This document shows, piece by piece, positions 1-8,733 of a DNA stretch of 19,850 nt. The position numbers and the translations under genes are program-made. This DNA is from CAYPNF01 sp964411985 (GTDB lineage: Bacteria; Verrucomicrobiota; Verrucomicrobiia; Limisphaerales; J093). The stretch lies in NCBI GenBank assembly GCA_964411985.1, contig CAYPNF010000097.1:1-19850 (forward strand), read 5' to 3'. Position 1 is the first letter of the stretch; every line of letters starts with the position of its first letter. Below the pieces are notes generated by a model. The model was not told the DNA's origin and did not search any database. It worked only from the letters and a program-made list of their open reading frames with translations.

Positions 1-973
1 CGTCCCTGGCCCTGGCGCCCACGGCAAGCCGGATACCGATCTCGCGCGTGCGTTCCGTAACGCTCACGAGCATGATGTTCATGATGCCGATCCCCCCCAC
101 CACCAGGGAGAGCCCGGCGAACGACCCGATCAACGTGGTCATGACGCGGTTGTTGGCATTGGCAAAGTCACTCATCTCTTGCTGACTCCGGATTGAGAAA
201 TCATCCTCCTTGTCCGGAGTGATCTGGTGCAACTGGCGAAGAACGGCCGCCACCTGATTCGTCACCTCGGCCATCACTTCCGGACTTTGAGCAGCCAAGC
301 TGAAGGCCCGGAACTTGGTATCTCCTGAAAGGCGCTTCATCGCGCTGGTGTAAGGCATGAGAACCACATCGTCCTGGTCCTGCCCAAAGGCATTGGCCCC
401 CTTGGGGGCCAGCCAACCGACCACCGTGAACGGAGCATTCTTAATGCGGATCACCTGGCCCACCGGATCCACCCCTTCGCCAAATAGGCTCGCCGCAGTC
501 GTCTTGCCAATCAGACAGACCTTGTTAGCGCCTCGAACATCGGCTTCGGAGAAGTTGTCACCCGACTGGAACCGCCAGGAACGGATGGTGGCGAAATCGA
601 CGCTCACTCCCCAGATGCCAACGGAGGTATTCTGGTTGCCCGCGGTGATCTGAACAGTGGTCCGAACCTCAGGACTTGCCCCGGCCAGGCCCGGGACATC
701 CCGGCGCAGCATCTCGTAGTCGCGCTCGGTCAGATTGGGTTGCATCCCGAAGCCCCCGCGAACACCGCCCCGGGACATGTTCCCCGAGAACACAATCAGG
801 AGATTGTTGCCCATGCTGGCAATCTGTTTCTCCACCTCGGCCTTAGCTCCCGCCCCCATGCTGACGCCGACAATCACCCCCGCAATACCCACGATGATCC
901 CCAGCATGGTGAGGAACGAGCGCAAAATGTTCCGACGAATGGCACGGAGCGCGGTTTCCAGGATTGGCAGCAT
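1..973 (-). CDS. MacB-like ABC transporter permease (3' end outside window)
   Basis: Inner-membrane permease of a MacB/FtsX-type ABC exporter, probably working with the ATPase and adaptor encoded just upstream. 324 codons are visible from ATG 973 and the frame is still open at base 1; the family usually has about 400 residues, so the C-terminal two membrane segments are missing. A short N-terminal tail (LETALRAIRRNILRSFLTML) leads into a first membrane helix at residues 16-40. A large periplasmic MacB_PCD-type domain follows. A second helix at about 275-300 (LIGSFAGLSLVVGGIGIMNI) ends in the family hallmark VTERTREIGIRLAVGA. The start lies 4 bp after the ATPase stop, indicating translational coupling. 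Unlike E. coli MacB, permease and ATPase are separate polypeptides. The substrate cannot be told from sequence. Confidence 0.93.
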   Translation of the reverse strand, partial: MLPILETALRAIRRNILRSFLTMLGIIVGIAGVIVGVSMGAGAKAEVEKQIASMGNNLLIVFSGNMSRGGVRGGFGMQPNLTERDYEMLRRDVPGLAGASPEVRTTVQITAGNQNTSVGIWGVSVDFATIRSWRFQSGDNFSEADVRGANKVCLIGKTTAASLFGEGVDPVGQVIRIKNAPFTVVGWLAPKGANAFGQDQDDVVLMPYTSAMKRLSGDTKFRAFSLAAQSPEVMAEVTNQVAAVLRQLHQITPDKEDDFSIRSQQEMSDFANANNRVMTTLIGSFAGLSLVVGGIGIMNIMLVSVTERTREIGIRLAVGARARD

Positions 974-977
974 AAGG

Positions 978-1736
978 TTAGGCGAGATGAACGGCTTTCT
1001 GTTCCGCGTCCAATTTGGCCAGTTGTTCGGCGGCGTGGAACCGCGCGGTGACCGGTTCGTCGGTCTTGATCAACCCGTCCCGCATCACAACTTTGCGCTT
1101 GGAAAAATTCGCAATGTCCAGCTCGTGCGTCACCATCACGACTGTAATCCCCTGGTCGTTCAGTGTCTGAAAGACTCCCATCACCTCGATACTGGTCCGG
1201 GTATCGAGATTCCCCGTGGGCTCGTCCGCCAAAAGGACACGGGGCTCGTTCACCAACGCACGAGCGATCGCCACCCGCTGCTGCTGCCCCCCCGAAAGCT
1301 GGTTTGGGTGGTGATCCATGCGATCCGCCAACCCCACCATCTCCAGCGCGTGCAGAGCTCGCCGCGCCTTTTCTCGGTTCGAAATCCGGGGACGCCGATA
1401 GAGAATGGGAAGTTCAACGTTCTCGATCGCAGAAGTACGCGCAAGCAAGTTGAAACCTTGAAACACAAATCCCAGCTTGAGATTTCGCAGATCCGCGAGT
1501 TGATCGCGGTCGAGAGTACCCACGTCCACCCCATCCAGCAGGTAGCGACCCTCCGTGGGCCGATCGAGACAGCCGATGGTGTTCATCATGGTGGACTTGC
1601 CGGACCCACTGGCGCCCATCACGGCCACGAATTCGCCAGCATGGATATCCAAAGATACGCCGCGGACGGCGTGCACTTCCACAGAGCCAGTCCGGTAGGT
1701 TCTGCGGACGTTCTCGAGCTTGATGATCGGTTCCAT
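978..1736 (-). CDS. MacB/LolD-type ABC transporter ATPase
   Basis: Cytoplasmic ATPase of 252 residues that energises the neighbouring permease. All ABC motifs are visible: Walker A GASGSGKST (41-49), Q-loop Gln93, signature LSGGQQQR (147-154), Walker B LLADEP (168-173) and H-loop His204. Length and the text VFQGFNLLARTSAIENVELP are typical of the MacB/LolD (3.A.1.122-like) group. The gene sits between the adaptor (stop 17 bp upstream) and the permease (start 4 bp downstream), so a single mRNA is likely. The start ATG at 1736 has no strong Shine-Dalgarno sequence, and translation may be coupled to the adaptor gene. The export substrate is unknown; MacAB relatives move macrolides, lipopeptides or virulence lipids. 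Confidence 0.95.
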   Translation of the reverse strand: MEPIIKLENVRRTYRTGSVEVHAVRGVSLDIHAGEFVAVMGASGSGKSTMMNTIGCLDRPTEGRYLLDGVDVGTLDRDQLADLRNLKLGFVFQGFNLLARTSAIENVELPILYRRPRISNREKARRALHALEMVGLADRMDHHPNQLSGGQQQRVAIARALVNEPRVLLADEPTGNLDTRTSIEVMGVFQTLNDQGITVVMVTHELDIANFSKRKVVMRDGLIKTDEPVTARFHAAEQLAKLDAEQKAVHLA

Positions 1737-1753
1737 GAGCTGGGAAGGAAAGA

Positions 1754-3271
1754 TCAGCGTGGGCGCCCTGGTCCACCGAACGGATTCCCGAGCAAGCTGC
1801 GAGGTGCAGCGGCGGACGCACTCGCGGACACCGTCCCGCTCACCACCTGGTCGTCCGCCTTCAATCCCTCCAAGACCTCCACGTTCGAGGAATCACTGAT
1901 GCCCACTTTGATGGAAACCGCTTTCAATGCGCTCACTTCTCCTCCATTCGGAGTTGTCTCCTTCTCGACTACGTAGACGGTCGCGGCTCGTGGCCCCTCG
2001 GACTCAGGACTGCGGCGAGGAGCCTCTCCCCCTCCGCCACCTCCCAATCCCCCTCCGCCAAAACCGCCGCCCCCCCCGGGGCCACCACCACCGCCCGGAC
2101 CACCCCCTTGAGCCATGCGCGCCCGAAGTTCAGCCATCGCCCGTTCGTACTTCTGCTTCTGCTCCGAAGTCAGGGTCGCCGCGTAGGCATCCCGCTCGGC
2201 ATCGGTGGGACGCCGTCTTTGGCCCTCCGACATCCAGGGCATCACCGGCAAGCCGGCGAAGGGACCGCTGTCGATGAGAGTTACGGCTGCTGGTGCCTTT
2301 GCGCTGGGGGAATTCGTGTCCCCCTTGACCAAGGCCCCAGCAGGCGGTCGAAACCGGGTCGCGGCATTGGGTATCATCAGGACCCCTTTCCGCTCAGCGG
2401 TGATGAACCTGGCATTGGCGGTCATTCCCGGACGCAGCTTCAGTTCCTTGTTGTCCACTGCCACCACTGTTGTATAGGTCACCACGTTCTGGTTCGTGGT
2501 GGGTGCAAAGCGAACCTGCTGCACCTTCCCCTGAAAAGCACGCCCGGGGAAAGCATCCACGGTAAATTGCACCGATTGTCCCTCCTCCACCCCACCCACA
2601 TCAGCTTCGGAAACAGCGGCTTCGATCTGCATCTTGGCCAAATCGTTTACGATGACGAACAGCGTGGGCGTGTTCATACTGGCGGCTACCGTCTGGCCCG
2701 CTTCCACCTTTCTGGTGATGACCACACCGTCCATGGGCGCGTAAATGGTCGTGCGACTCAGATCCACCTTCGCTCGGTCGACATTGGCTTGGCGGGTCTT
2801 CACCATGGCTTTGGCCTGGGTGACAGCGATACGCTGCTGGTCAAAGTCCGATTTGGAGATGAGATTGGCGGAGTTGAGGCCTTGTGATCGCTCAAAATTC
2901 AACTGTGCGAGCTCGAGGGAAGCCTCTGCGTTGGCCAACTCGGCCTCGGCCTGTCCCAACGCCCGTTCGTAGGTCGCGGGATCAATCTGCGCCACGACCT
3001 GGTTCGATTTCACGGTGGAGTTGTAGTCTACCTTGATCTCAGTGATGACCCCGGATATTTGGCTACCCACCTCCACCATGCGCACCGGGTTCAGCGATCC
3101 ATTCGCGGTCACCGACTGCACAATATCGCCGCGCAGCACTTTGCTGGTCTTGTACTCCACGGCAAGGTCTTTGGGCTTCTTCATGTAATTGATTCCCACC
3201 CAAGCCGACGCTCCCAGAAGCGCCAGAATCACCAGCCACTTCAAGGGACTACTTTTACGCTCGCTCGCCAT
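1754..3271 (-). CDS. MacA-like periplasmic adaptor (HlyD/RND-MFP family) with Gly-rich insert
   Basis: Membrane-fusion adaptor of 505 residues that would link the inner-membrane exporter to an outer-membrane channel. A signal-anchor helix (about residues 11-29, LKWLVILALLGASAWVG) precedes a biotinyl-lipoyl half-motif (VEVGSQISGVITEIKVDYNSTVKSNQVVAQID). Next comes an alpha-helical hairpin of alternating Ala/Glu/Gln, the second lipoyl half (TTIYAPMDGVVITRKVEAGQTV) and beta-barrel text (LRPGMTANARFITAERKGVLMIPNAA). The C-terminal part is unusual. It holds a charged helical stretch (TDAERDAYAATLTSEQKQKYERAMAELRARM) and then about 30 residues that are nearly all glycine (about 385-416) before the final barrel strands. 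Usual MacA length is about 370-400, so the insert explains the excess. ATG 3271 was chosen over an upstream start at 3325 because AGGAA (3280-3284) lies 8 nt before it. Confidence 0.93.
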   Translation of the reverse strand: MASERKSSPLKWLVILALLGASAWVGINYMKKPKDLAVEYKTSKVLRGDIVQSVTANGSLNPVRMVEVGSQISGVITEIKVDYNSTVKSNQVVAQIDPATYERALGQAEAELANAEASLELAQLNFERSQGLNSANLISKSDFDQQRIAVTQAKAMVKTRQANVDRAKVDLSRTTIYAPMDGVVITRKVEAGQTVAASMNTPTLFVIVNDLAKMQIEAAVSEADVGGVEEGQSVQFTVDAFPGRAFQGKVQQVRFAPTTNQNVVTYTTVVAVDNKELKLRPGMTANARFITAERKGVLMIPNAATRFRPPAGALVKGDTNSPSAKAPAAVTLIDSGPFAGLPVMPWMSEGQRRRPTDAERDAYAATLTSEQKQKYERAMAELRARMAQGGGPGGGGGPGGGGGFGGGGLGGGGGGEAPRRSPESEGPRAATVYVVEKETTPNGGEVSALKAVSIKVGISDSSNVEVLEGLKADDQVVSGTVSASASAAAPRSLLGNPFGGPGRPR

Positions 3272-3279
3272 ATCTCGAA

Positions 3280-3284
3280 TTCCT
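3280..3284 (-). promoter_or_regulatory. Shine-Dalgarno site fixing the MacA-like start
   Basis: AGGAA on the minus strand, 8 nt before ATG 3271. The alternative start 54 bp upstream would add a polar 18-residue leader ahead of the signal anchor and has no better site. Confidence 0.65.
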
Positions 3285-3503
3285 GTCTGTATCAGTTCAG
3301 CTGCACACCGATGATGACACTCCATCCTAACGGGTGGTTACGTTGGAAACACTTGCGCTATGTCCACAGCACCCACCCACAAGTATCTCCACCCGAATAT
3401 ATTACGCGACATCAAACACTCCCACGAAGCCGTTCGTGAGCATTTCCCAGGTCTGGGAGGCGCCAGCGACCCGCAAAAACAACACCGGAGACAACTACGC
3501 CAA

Positions 3504-3532
3504 CCGAGAAAGAACCTGCTGAGACCAGCAGG
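3504..3532 (-). terminator. Probable intrinsic terminator after the GH106-like gene
   Basis: On the minus strand CCTGCTG-GTCT-CAGCAGG forms a perfect 7-bp stem with a 4-nt loop (3515-3532). It is followed directly by TTCTTTCT, a pyrimidine tail rich in T. It begins 48 bp after the stop of the rhamnosidase-like gene and precedes the exporter operon, as expected for separating two transcripts. The T-tract is interrupted by C, so it is moderate rather than strong. Confidence 0.6.
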
Positions 3533-3580
3533 AGTCTGCCTGCGTACTCCACCAGATGCCCTTCGGAATCCAGGCGTCCT

Positions 3581-6500
3581 TCACGGACTCGTGTTAACAC
3601 TCACCGGTCCCAACAACCCGGCAACCGTTGAACCCCGGTATCGAGTTGGGATGCTAGTATAGTGATTGGCGAGAGTGTTGTACACCAACACTTCAATCCG
3701 GTTCTCCCCCGGTTTCACCTGTTTTGTGATGTCCGCTATCCAGGGTGGCGCAACGAGAGTGGCTGCGGCTTGGCCATTGACCCGGACTTCCGCAGAAGCA
3801 ACCACGTTACCCAGGTCCAGGGTCACTCGGCGGGCCGAAGGTATCGTCACCCTTTTCCGGTACCAAGCGCCGCCAGAGTAACTCAACAAACCGTCGATCT
3901 TGGACCAATCACCGGCTGCCATTTCTCCAGAGCCACACTCTAGTTTGATCGGATCGGGCAAAGCGGCTCCAGCGTAGAACCCCCGTTCCTGTTCGATGCG
4001 TAACAGGACGATCGCCGGCTTGGCAGACGTTGGCGAGATAACGAATCGGTTGGTTCCTTCAAGCGGTCTGCCGTCGGCCCAGGCCTGCACCTTGCCGCGA
4101 GCAGTAATCGTCATCGCACGGAGCCCGGGCGGCGAGAGGAAACGATACCAGCCGATGGGTACCTTCTCTTGCGGTCGAACGTCGAACGGCAGCACCGACG
4201 GGTTGTTCCACCAACTCATGGCCAACGGACTGACTTTGAAGGCAACGTCACGAGGGGGCTCAGCCACGTCAAGGCCATTCGTGGCAGAGACGACGAAATA
4301 GGTGCGTCCTGGACGAGCATACTGCACCAGCAGGGGATTAGCACCTGCCTTGAGCGACAGCGTCTTGTCGGAAACGGGGACTCCATTGAGCCACATCTTG
4401 GCAGGTTTCAAGGCGCCGGTGAGTGCGTAGGCGATCATGTCGCGGGGGGCAGCGATGGTGGTCCAGAGATAATACCCTGAGCTCACGCCTTCGTAACTCG
4501 AATCGGTGGCGGTAGGCTTCAGGTTTCCCAAGGCGATGAACTCATCGTGCACCTGCTCCTTCAATCCGTGATAACCCTGGTGTCCGGGGTCGTTCTCAAT
4601 ACCCCATCGCCACGAGAATTCATAAGGTTTGCCGCCAAGGGGCGGCACGGTCATATCGGACGGTGCTGCATCACTCCGAATGAACTGGGGGCCAAAGGCG
4701 CAGGTCACGCGACGCCACGGGCCGTTGGTGGAATCGCCCTCGCAGTACCACATTTGACGAGCTTCCGCGCCGATGAGATCCGGAGTGGGAGGCCAATGAA
4801 AATCGCCAAACCGGTTGTCGCAGGACGGCTGCAACTCAAACTCCCAGTCGCCATCCAGCGCCATCGTGGCCGGGGAGGGTTCAGGAACCGGATTAGGCTG
4901 GAGTTGGGCCTGTCCTGGGCTGAAAACGATCAACTGGATCTCCGTCTCGCTGAGGGGGAGTTTCAGTTTCGTGCCGGAGCTGGTCTGAGACAAAGCGGTC
5001 AAGGGCCGGGTGGAACCGGACCATGGATCCCACAGCTCGATCTTGCCCGTCGCCCGGAAGAAGCACTCGGTGCCCTTCGATCCGTTATAGATCGCATAGA
5101 GGTCGCTCTGACCGATCTTGCGATGCAGGATATGGCCTGGGCCTTCGTAGTCGCGCCCGGGCAGCTTTGAAAAAACATCCGATCCAGCACCATTGGGAAA
5201 CATCTCCTTTACCATCGAGGCCACTTCCGGATCGTTCCGCCCAATGCGGTCACTTGCTTCAGGCACTGCTCCCAGCGCCACCACCACGCCCCCAGCTCGG
5301 TGGAACTCGAGCGCTTTTTGGAGAGTTGAATGACGAATCGCCTGCATCGCGGGCAGCACCAGCACTCGATAGGTTTCCTCGGCAACCTGGAGTTCCTTGC
5401 CAACGATTTTGGCACGGTCGAGCGATTCGAAGTCCATGAAATCGAAGTCCACACCTTGCGCGTAAAGCTGTTCTCCCGTCTTGAATGCCGTATCCACGGC
5501 GCGTGACCCACCCATGCCCGCTTCCATCGGCGCGACCGGGTAGAGAATGGCAACGTCGCAGCGATGCTGCCCCTGACTCAGCAAGTAGCTAAGACGTTGA
5601 ACGCAATCCATGAATCCTCGCAGGTGCTTCCAGTAAGGCATCCGAAAGGTATTGTCCGGCGGAGCCCATTCCCACCACCCGCCATGCGTGGCGTAGTACA
5701 TGCCGTGGAAGGATAGGAGATTATACCCCATGACAAAATTCGCGAGGGTTGCGTCCACTAAACCCGCGGAGGTGGTGCCCCAACCGCTGCTGTGGTACCC
5801 CTCCAACCACACGCGTGGCCGAAGGTACAAATGGGCGATGGAACTGGCGACCTTGGCCTTGATTAAGTCCTTCGACAGATTTGGTTGGTCGGCTCCTGGC
5901 CCCTGATTCCAGCGTTGCGTGCGAAAATAGTCCCCAAACTCCACCACGTCGCGCCCGCGCCCACCATGGTCACAACCCATCGTCATACCCCGCCGTTGAT
6001 GCCAGTCAAAGACCGGCTGGAAAAAACCTTCCTCGGTGAGAGCCACTTTGACATCGCCGTAGTCGAGGCGCACTTTGGGGGTGCGCGGTCCAATGTCCAG
6101 GAAGAGGGCCGGCAGTTCTGGGAGTAGGTCGTACCCTTTGCGTTTTTTGAATTCGTCCGCAAACCTTGAGTTCCAAATCAGGCCAGCGACCCGGAATTCC
6201 AGTTCATCAGAGAAGAAGAAGTTGAGGCCTTTTCCGCCCTCCCCTGGAAAATACTTCTCAAACTCACCGAAGAACCGCTTCGCGTATTCAGGACCGGAAT
6301 CCGGATGCATCGGATCGATGGAAATTGGCACCTTCTCCGCCACCACGCTCGTCACCTTGCCTTCGATGCTCGTGGTCATGAGCGCCCCGGCAGGAGGCTC
6401 ACCGGAAACCAGCCGCAATTGGTATCCGCAAAGGTCAGGACGCTCCCGAATCATCTTGTCTACCAGCCAGCCCTGTCCCAAGCCCAGCGTGTAATCGCTG

Positions 6501-6928
6501 AGGCTGATCCCCGCGCCTTGTTTCTTGGCCTCCTGCATGAACCATCCGGTGAGGTCCCACCAATCCTTGGAAAGGAGCGGCGGATCACTTGGAAACGTCA
6601 AGCCGTAGATGAGCCCACCACGGTCAGAATGGGCATAGTTGATCTGGTATCCGGAAATACCCATACCGGCCATCTGCTCCAACTCCCAGGAGAGCCGCTC
6701 TTTGGTTAACGGATCTCCCAACCACCAGAAAAAGGGGACGACACCGAATCCTGCCGGTGGTGTTTGGAATCCCGGAAGCGGATCCAGGTCTGCGGCTCGG
6801 TTGGCCCACCCTACGGTGCCCGCCGGTGGCGGCGAAACGTTCGCTGCATCGCTGAAAGCAAGGTTTCCTGCCTGTGCGGTGGTGAACCCAAACAAGAGGA
6901 CGAGGAGCAGTGCGTGGCTGGTTTTCAT
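3581..6928 (-). CDS. Secreted GH106-like glycoside hydrolase (alpha-L-rhamnosidase candidate)
   Basis: A 1115-residue exported protein resembling GH106 alpha-L-rhamnosidases, which release terminal L-rhamnose from plant glycans. It starts with a clear signal peptide (MKTSHALLLVLLFGFTTAQAG). The catalytic region opens with PFFWWLGDPLTKERLSWELEQMAGMGISGYQINY, close to the family's opening 'WWP... tREL..m...GfgGve' pattern. Candidate catalytic acidic residues are Glu242 in FFFSDELEF and Glu376 in RPRVWLEGYHSSGWG; the latter sits in the 'aHlYgrp.v.aE' context typical of GH106. The C-terminal third is made of beta-sandwich, galactose-binding-like modules, ending in AWYRKRVTIP...RVTLDLGNVVASAEVRVNGQ. 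It follows the phosphoesterase gene by 32 bp, probably in one operon. Substrate specificity is inferred from the family, not shown. The start has no strong ribosome site but gives the signal peptide. Confidence 0.82.
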   Translation of the reverse strand: MKTSHALLLVLLFGFTTAQAGNLAFSDAANVSPPPAGTVGWANRAADLDPLPGFQTPPAGFGVVPFFWWLGDPLTKERLSWELEQMAGMGISGYQINYAHSDRGGLIYGLTFPSDPPLLSKDWWDLTGWFMQEAKKQGAGISLSDYTLGLGQGWLVDKMIRERPDLCGYQLRLVSGEPPAGALMTTSIEGKVTSVVAEKVPISIDPMHPDSGPEYAKRFFGEFEKYFPGEGGKGLNFFFSDELEFRVAGLIWNSRFADEFKKRKGYDLLPELPALFLDIGPRTPKVRLDYGDVKVALTEEGFFQPVFDWHQRRGMTMGCDHGGRGRDVVEFGDYFRTQRWNQGPGADQPNLSKDLIKAKVASSIAHLYLRPRVWLEGYHSSGWGTTSAGLVDATLANFVMGYNLLSFHGMYYATHGGWWEWAPPDNTFRMPYWKHLRGFMDCVQRLSYLLSQGQHRCDVAILYPVAPMEAGMGGSRAVDTAFKTGEQLYAQGVDFDFMDFESLDRAKIVGKELQVAEETYRVLVLPAMQAIRHSTLQKALEFHRAGGVVVALGAVPEASDRIGRNDPEVASMVKEMFPNGAGSDVFSKLPGRDYEGPGHILHRKIGQSDLYAIYNGSKGTECFFRATGKIELWDPWSGSTRPLTALSQTSSGTKLKLPLSETEIQLIVFSPGQAQLQPNPVPEPSPATMALDGDWEFELQPSCDNRFGDFHWPPTPDLIGAEARQMWYCEGDSTNGPWRRVTCAFGPQFIRSDAAPSDMTVPPLGGKPYEFSWRWGIENDPGHQGYHGLKEQVHDEFIALGNLKPTATDSSYEGVSSGYYLWTTIAAPRDMIAYALTGALKPAKMWLNGVPVSDKTLSLKAGANPLLVQYARPGRTYFVVSATNGLDVAEPPRDVAFKVSPLAMSWWNNPSVLPFDVRPQEKVPIGWYRFLSPPGLRAMTITARGKVQAWADGRPLEGTNRFVISPTSAKPAIVLLRIEQERGFYAGAALPDPIKLECGSGEMAAGDWSKIDGLLSYSGGAWYRKRVTIPSARRVTLDLGNVVASAEVRVNGQAAATLVAPPWIADITKQVKPGENRIEVLVYNTLANHYTSIPTRYRGSTVAGLLGPVSVNTSP

Positions 6929-6960
6929 TCGATATTTCTATGCATGTAGCGGAACCACGA

Positions 6961-8652
6961 TCATCGTTGTTTGGCTGCCTCCAGAACGGATTTGGAGACC
7001 TTGGCTCCCCTTCCGAAGACCGTGGTGTTGTCCTGCCCGACCGTGGCGTTTGCCTGTATCACCAATAACGGATCAAGATACGTGTTCTTGTCCGCGACCA
7101 CTTTTTTCCGACCCGTCGACCGAACTTTGAGCCAAACGGTATTGGTCGTCCCCTTCAGGGGAGTGGCCATCCGAAGCGGACTATCGAGTAACTCATAATA
7201 GAGCGCCGAATCGGGATGCAGCGAAAGTTCCAGCTGCGCTGGCGGCCTACCCGTCTTTCGCGGCGTCATCGTGAGCATCACGTCCACCCAATTGGTGGGG
7301 GTTGGCACCTGCCCGACCAAGCTGGCGAGGCCAGGTGCAAGTTCGGGGAACAACTTGAGCGACCCCTCAGGATAGACCCTTGCCCTATACTCTGAATCGT
7401 AGCTTCCACCCGGTTTACGCAAAGTGAAGGAGTCCAATGTTTTACCGTTGATGGCGATCATCTTGGCCTGCAGTTCGTCCCGGGATACGGTGAAAACCAT
7501 GAAATGATTGGTGCGAGAATGCGAGACCAGGGACGGGTGATCGTAGTCGGGGTAAAGGCTAGCCCCTCCTCCGCCCGTCGTGATGCAAGTGATGGGCCAA
7601 TCCCCGGCAGTTCGCGCCACGGGACGGAAGCGCTCGTACAGGTGCGAGTGTCCACCGATCACCAAGTCGACCTTGTGTTCATGGAAGAGAGACAGGAGAT
7701 GGTCATGGCCCCACCCGCTGGCGTGTCCGCCGATGTTGAAAGCCGGCTCGTGAACAATGACGATCGTCCAAGGTGCCCGGTTCTTCTTTAGATCAGCGGC
7801 GGCAAAACGATACTGTTCGCTCGAGACCTCTTCGTAACGGTAGTCCAGCGCCAGAACATGCACGGGGCCCGCGTCGAAGGAATACCAGGTTTTGTGGTCG
7901 CCGAGGTGGAAATAGGCCAGGTAGTTGGTGCCGTCTTCCTCGTGATTTCCGATGACGGAGAAGAGGGGGACCCGGTCGATGACCTTGGCGAGCGGATGGA
8001 AGAACTCTTTGTACCAAAGCCCGTAATCCTTTCCTTTGGCCACGAGGTCCCCGGTGTGCAAGAGGAAATCGGGTGAGTATTTGAGGAACTGTTTGGTGAG
8101 TTGGGAGTGGATCTGGGGATTGCTGCGGCTATCTCCATAGGCGATGAATTGCACTTCCTCCTGCACGCCGTCCAGCGTCCGGAAACTCCGCTTTGGGCTC
8201 TTGGTTTGCCTTAGATCGACGCGATAGGAATACTCCGCCCCCGGGCGCAGATCCGCGAGGTTGGCCTCGTAGAGGTAGAAGCTGTTGGTTTCTTTGACCG
8301 TCGCCAGATTCGTCTTCAACACCTCCAGGCCGTTGGTCCTGATGATATGAACGTTCGTGACGGATCGGTTAGCCACCCCCACCATCGTAACCGGAGCAAT
8401 GTCGCGGAGCACCTGGTCCAGGTTGTCGCCCAGTCCGTACCAAACGGTTGCAGGAGAATTCGTCAGGGATTCCCAACGAATCTTCATGGCTCCAGGCCCA
8501 GCAGCCTGAAGGTAGGGTCCCTTGGAGAACGTGCTCCCTGGCTTTTCCGCCGCGCAACCCATCAGGGCGCACGTGAGCAGCACCATACCCACGGTACACT
8601 GCGTGGCTCTCTCAATCCCGGTCTTTGGCTGCGATCGCATCCCCGAAAACAT
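6961..8652 (-). CDS. Purple acid phosphatase-like metallophosphoesterase lipoprotein
   Basis: Predicted cell-envelope phosphatase of 563 residues. An N-terminal signal (TQCTVGMVLLTCALMGC) ends in a plausible lipobox LMGC, so the mature protein is probably lipid-anchored. A purple-acid-phosphatase N-terminal FN3-like domain follows (FSKGPYLQAAGPGAMKIRWESLTNSPATVWYG). The calcineurin-like core has its five metal motifs: GDSR (Asp174), GDL (Asp202), GNHE (Asn236-His237), HEP (His301) and GGHSHLYER (His335, His337). The C-terminal 150 residues are of unknown role. The frame stays open upstream to GTG 8778, but that would run through the divergent toxin-antitoxin promoter. ATG 8652, or ATG 8640 four codons later, gives a normal lipoprotein signal. 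The stop lies 32 bp before the rhamnosidase-like gene, suggesting co-transcription. The true substrate (phosphomonoester or diester) is unknown. Confidence 0.88.
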   Translation of the reverse strand: MFSGMRSQPKTGIERATQCTVGMVLLTCALMGCAAEKPGSTFSKGPYLQAAGPGAMKIRWESLTNSPATVWYGLGDNLDQVLRDIAPVTMVGVANRSVTNVHIIRTNGLEVLKTNLATVKETNSFYLYEANLADLRPGAEYSYRVDLRQTKSPKRSFRTLDGVQEEVQFIAYGDSRSNPQIHSQLTKQFLKYSPDFLLHTGDLVAKGKDYGLWYKEFFHPLAKVIDRVPLFSVIGNHEEDGTNYLAYFHLGDHKTWYSFDAGPVHVLALDYRYEEVSSEQYRFAAADLKKNRAPWTIVIVHEPAFNIGGHASGWGHDHLLSLFHEHKVDLVIGGHSHLYERFRPVARTAGDWPITCITTGGGGASLYPDYDHPSLVSHSRTNHFMVFTVSRDELQAKMIAINGKTLDSFTLRKPGGSYDSEYRARVYPEGSLKLFPELAPGLASLVGQVPTPTNWVDVMLTMTPRKTGRPPAQLELSLHPDSALYYELLDSPLRMATPLKGTTNTVWLKVRSTGRKKVVADKNTYLDPLLVIQANATVGQDNTTVFGRGAKVSKSVLEAAKQR

Positions 8653-8703
8653 GCAACGCCGAACGGGTAGAGACAAGTTGAACCTTTGGGGCTGATCCTT
8701 GGC

Positions 8704-8733
8704 TTGACCAGAGTGACATTCTGTCGTAATAAT
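8704..8733 (+). promoter_or_regulatory. Sigma70-type promoter of the Xre/RES operon
   Basis: TTGACC (8704-8709) matches 5 of 6 of the -35 consensus and AATAAT (8728-8733) 5 of 6 of the -10, with an 18-bp spacer. Transcription would begin about 8739-8742, at or just before ATG 8743. The antitoxin mRNA would then be leaderless or nearly so, which fits the absence of any Shine-Dalgarno sequence. Confidence 0.65.

Larger units (their letters stand above)
3272..3580. other. Intergenic region between rhamnosidase-like gene and exporter operon
   Basis: 309 bp without a credible gene; short open frames here show no family resemblance and no ribosome site. It must hold the 3' end of the glycosidase transcript and, if the exporter operon has its own promoter, that promoter on the minus strand. 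An AT-rich stretch around 3397-3406 (TAATATATT on the minus strand) is the only -10-like text I see, without a good -35 partner. A hairpin at 3515-3532 is listed separately. Confidence 0.6.

Noticed and set aside
735..1976. 413-codon plus-strand open frame
   Set aside because: It lies antisense to the permease, ATPase and adaptor genes, whose motifs are unmistakable. Its own translation shows no family features.
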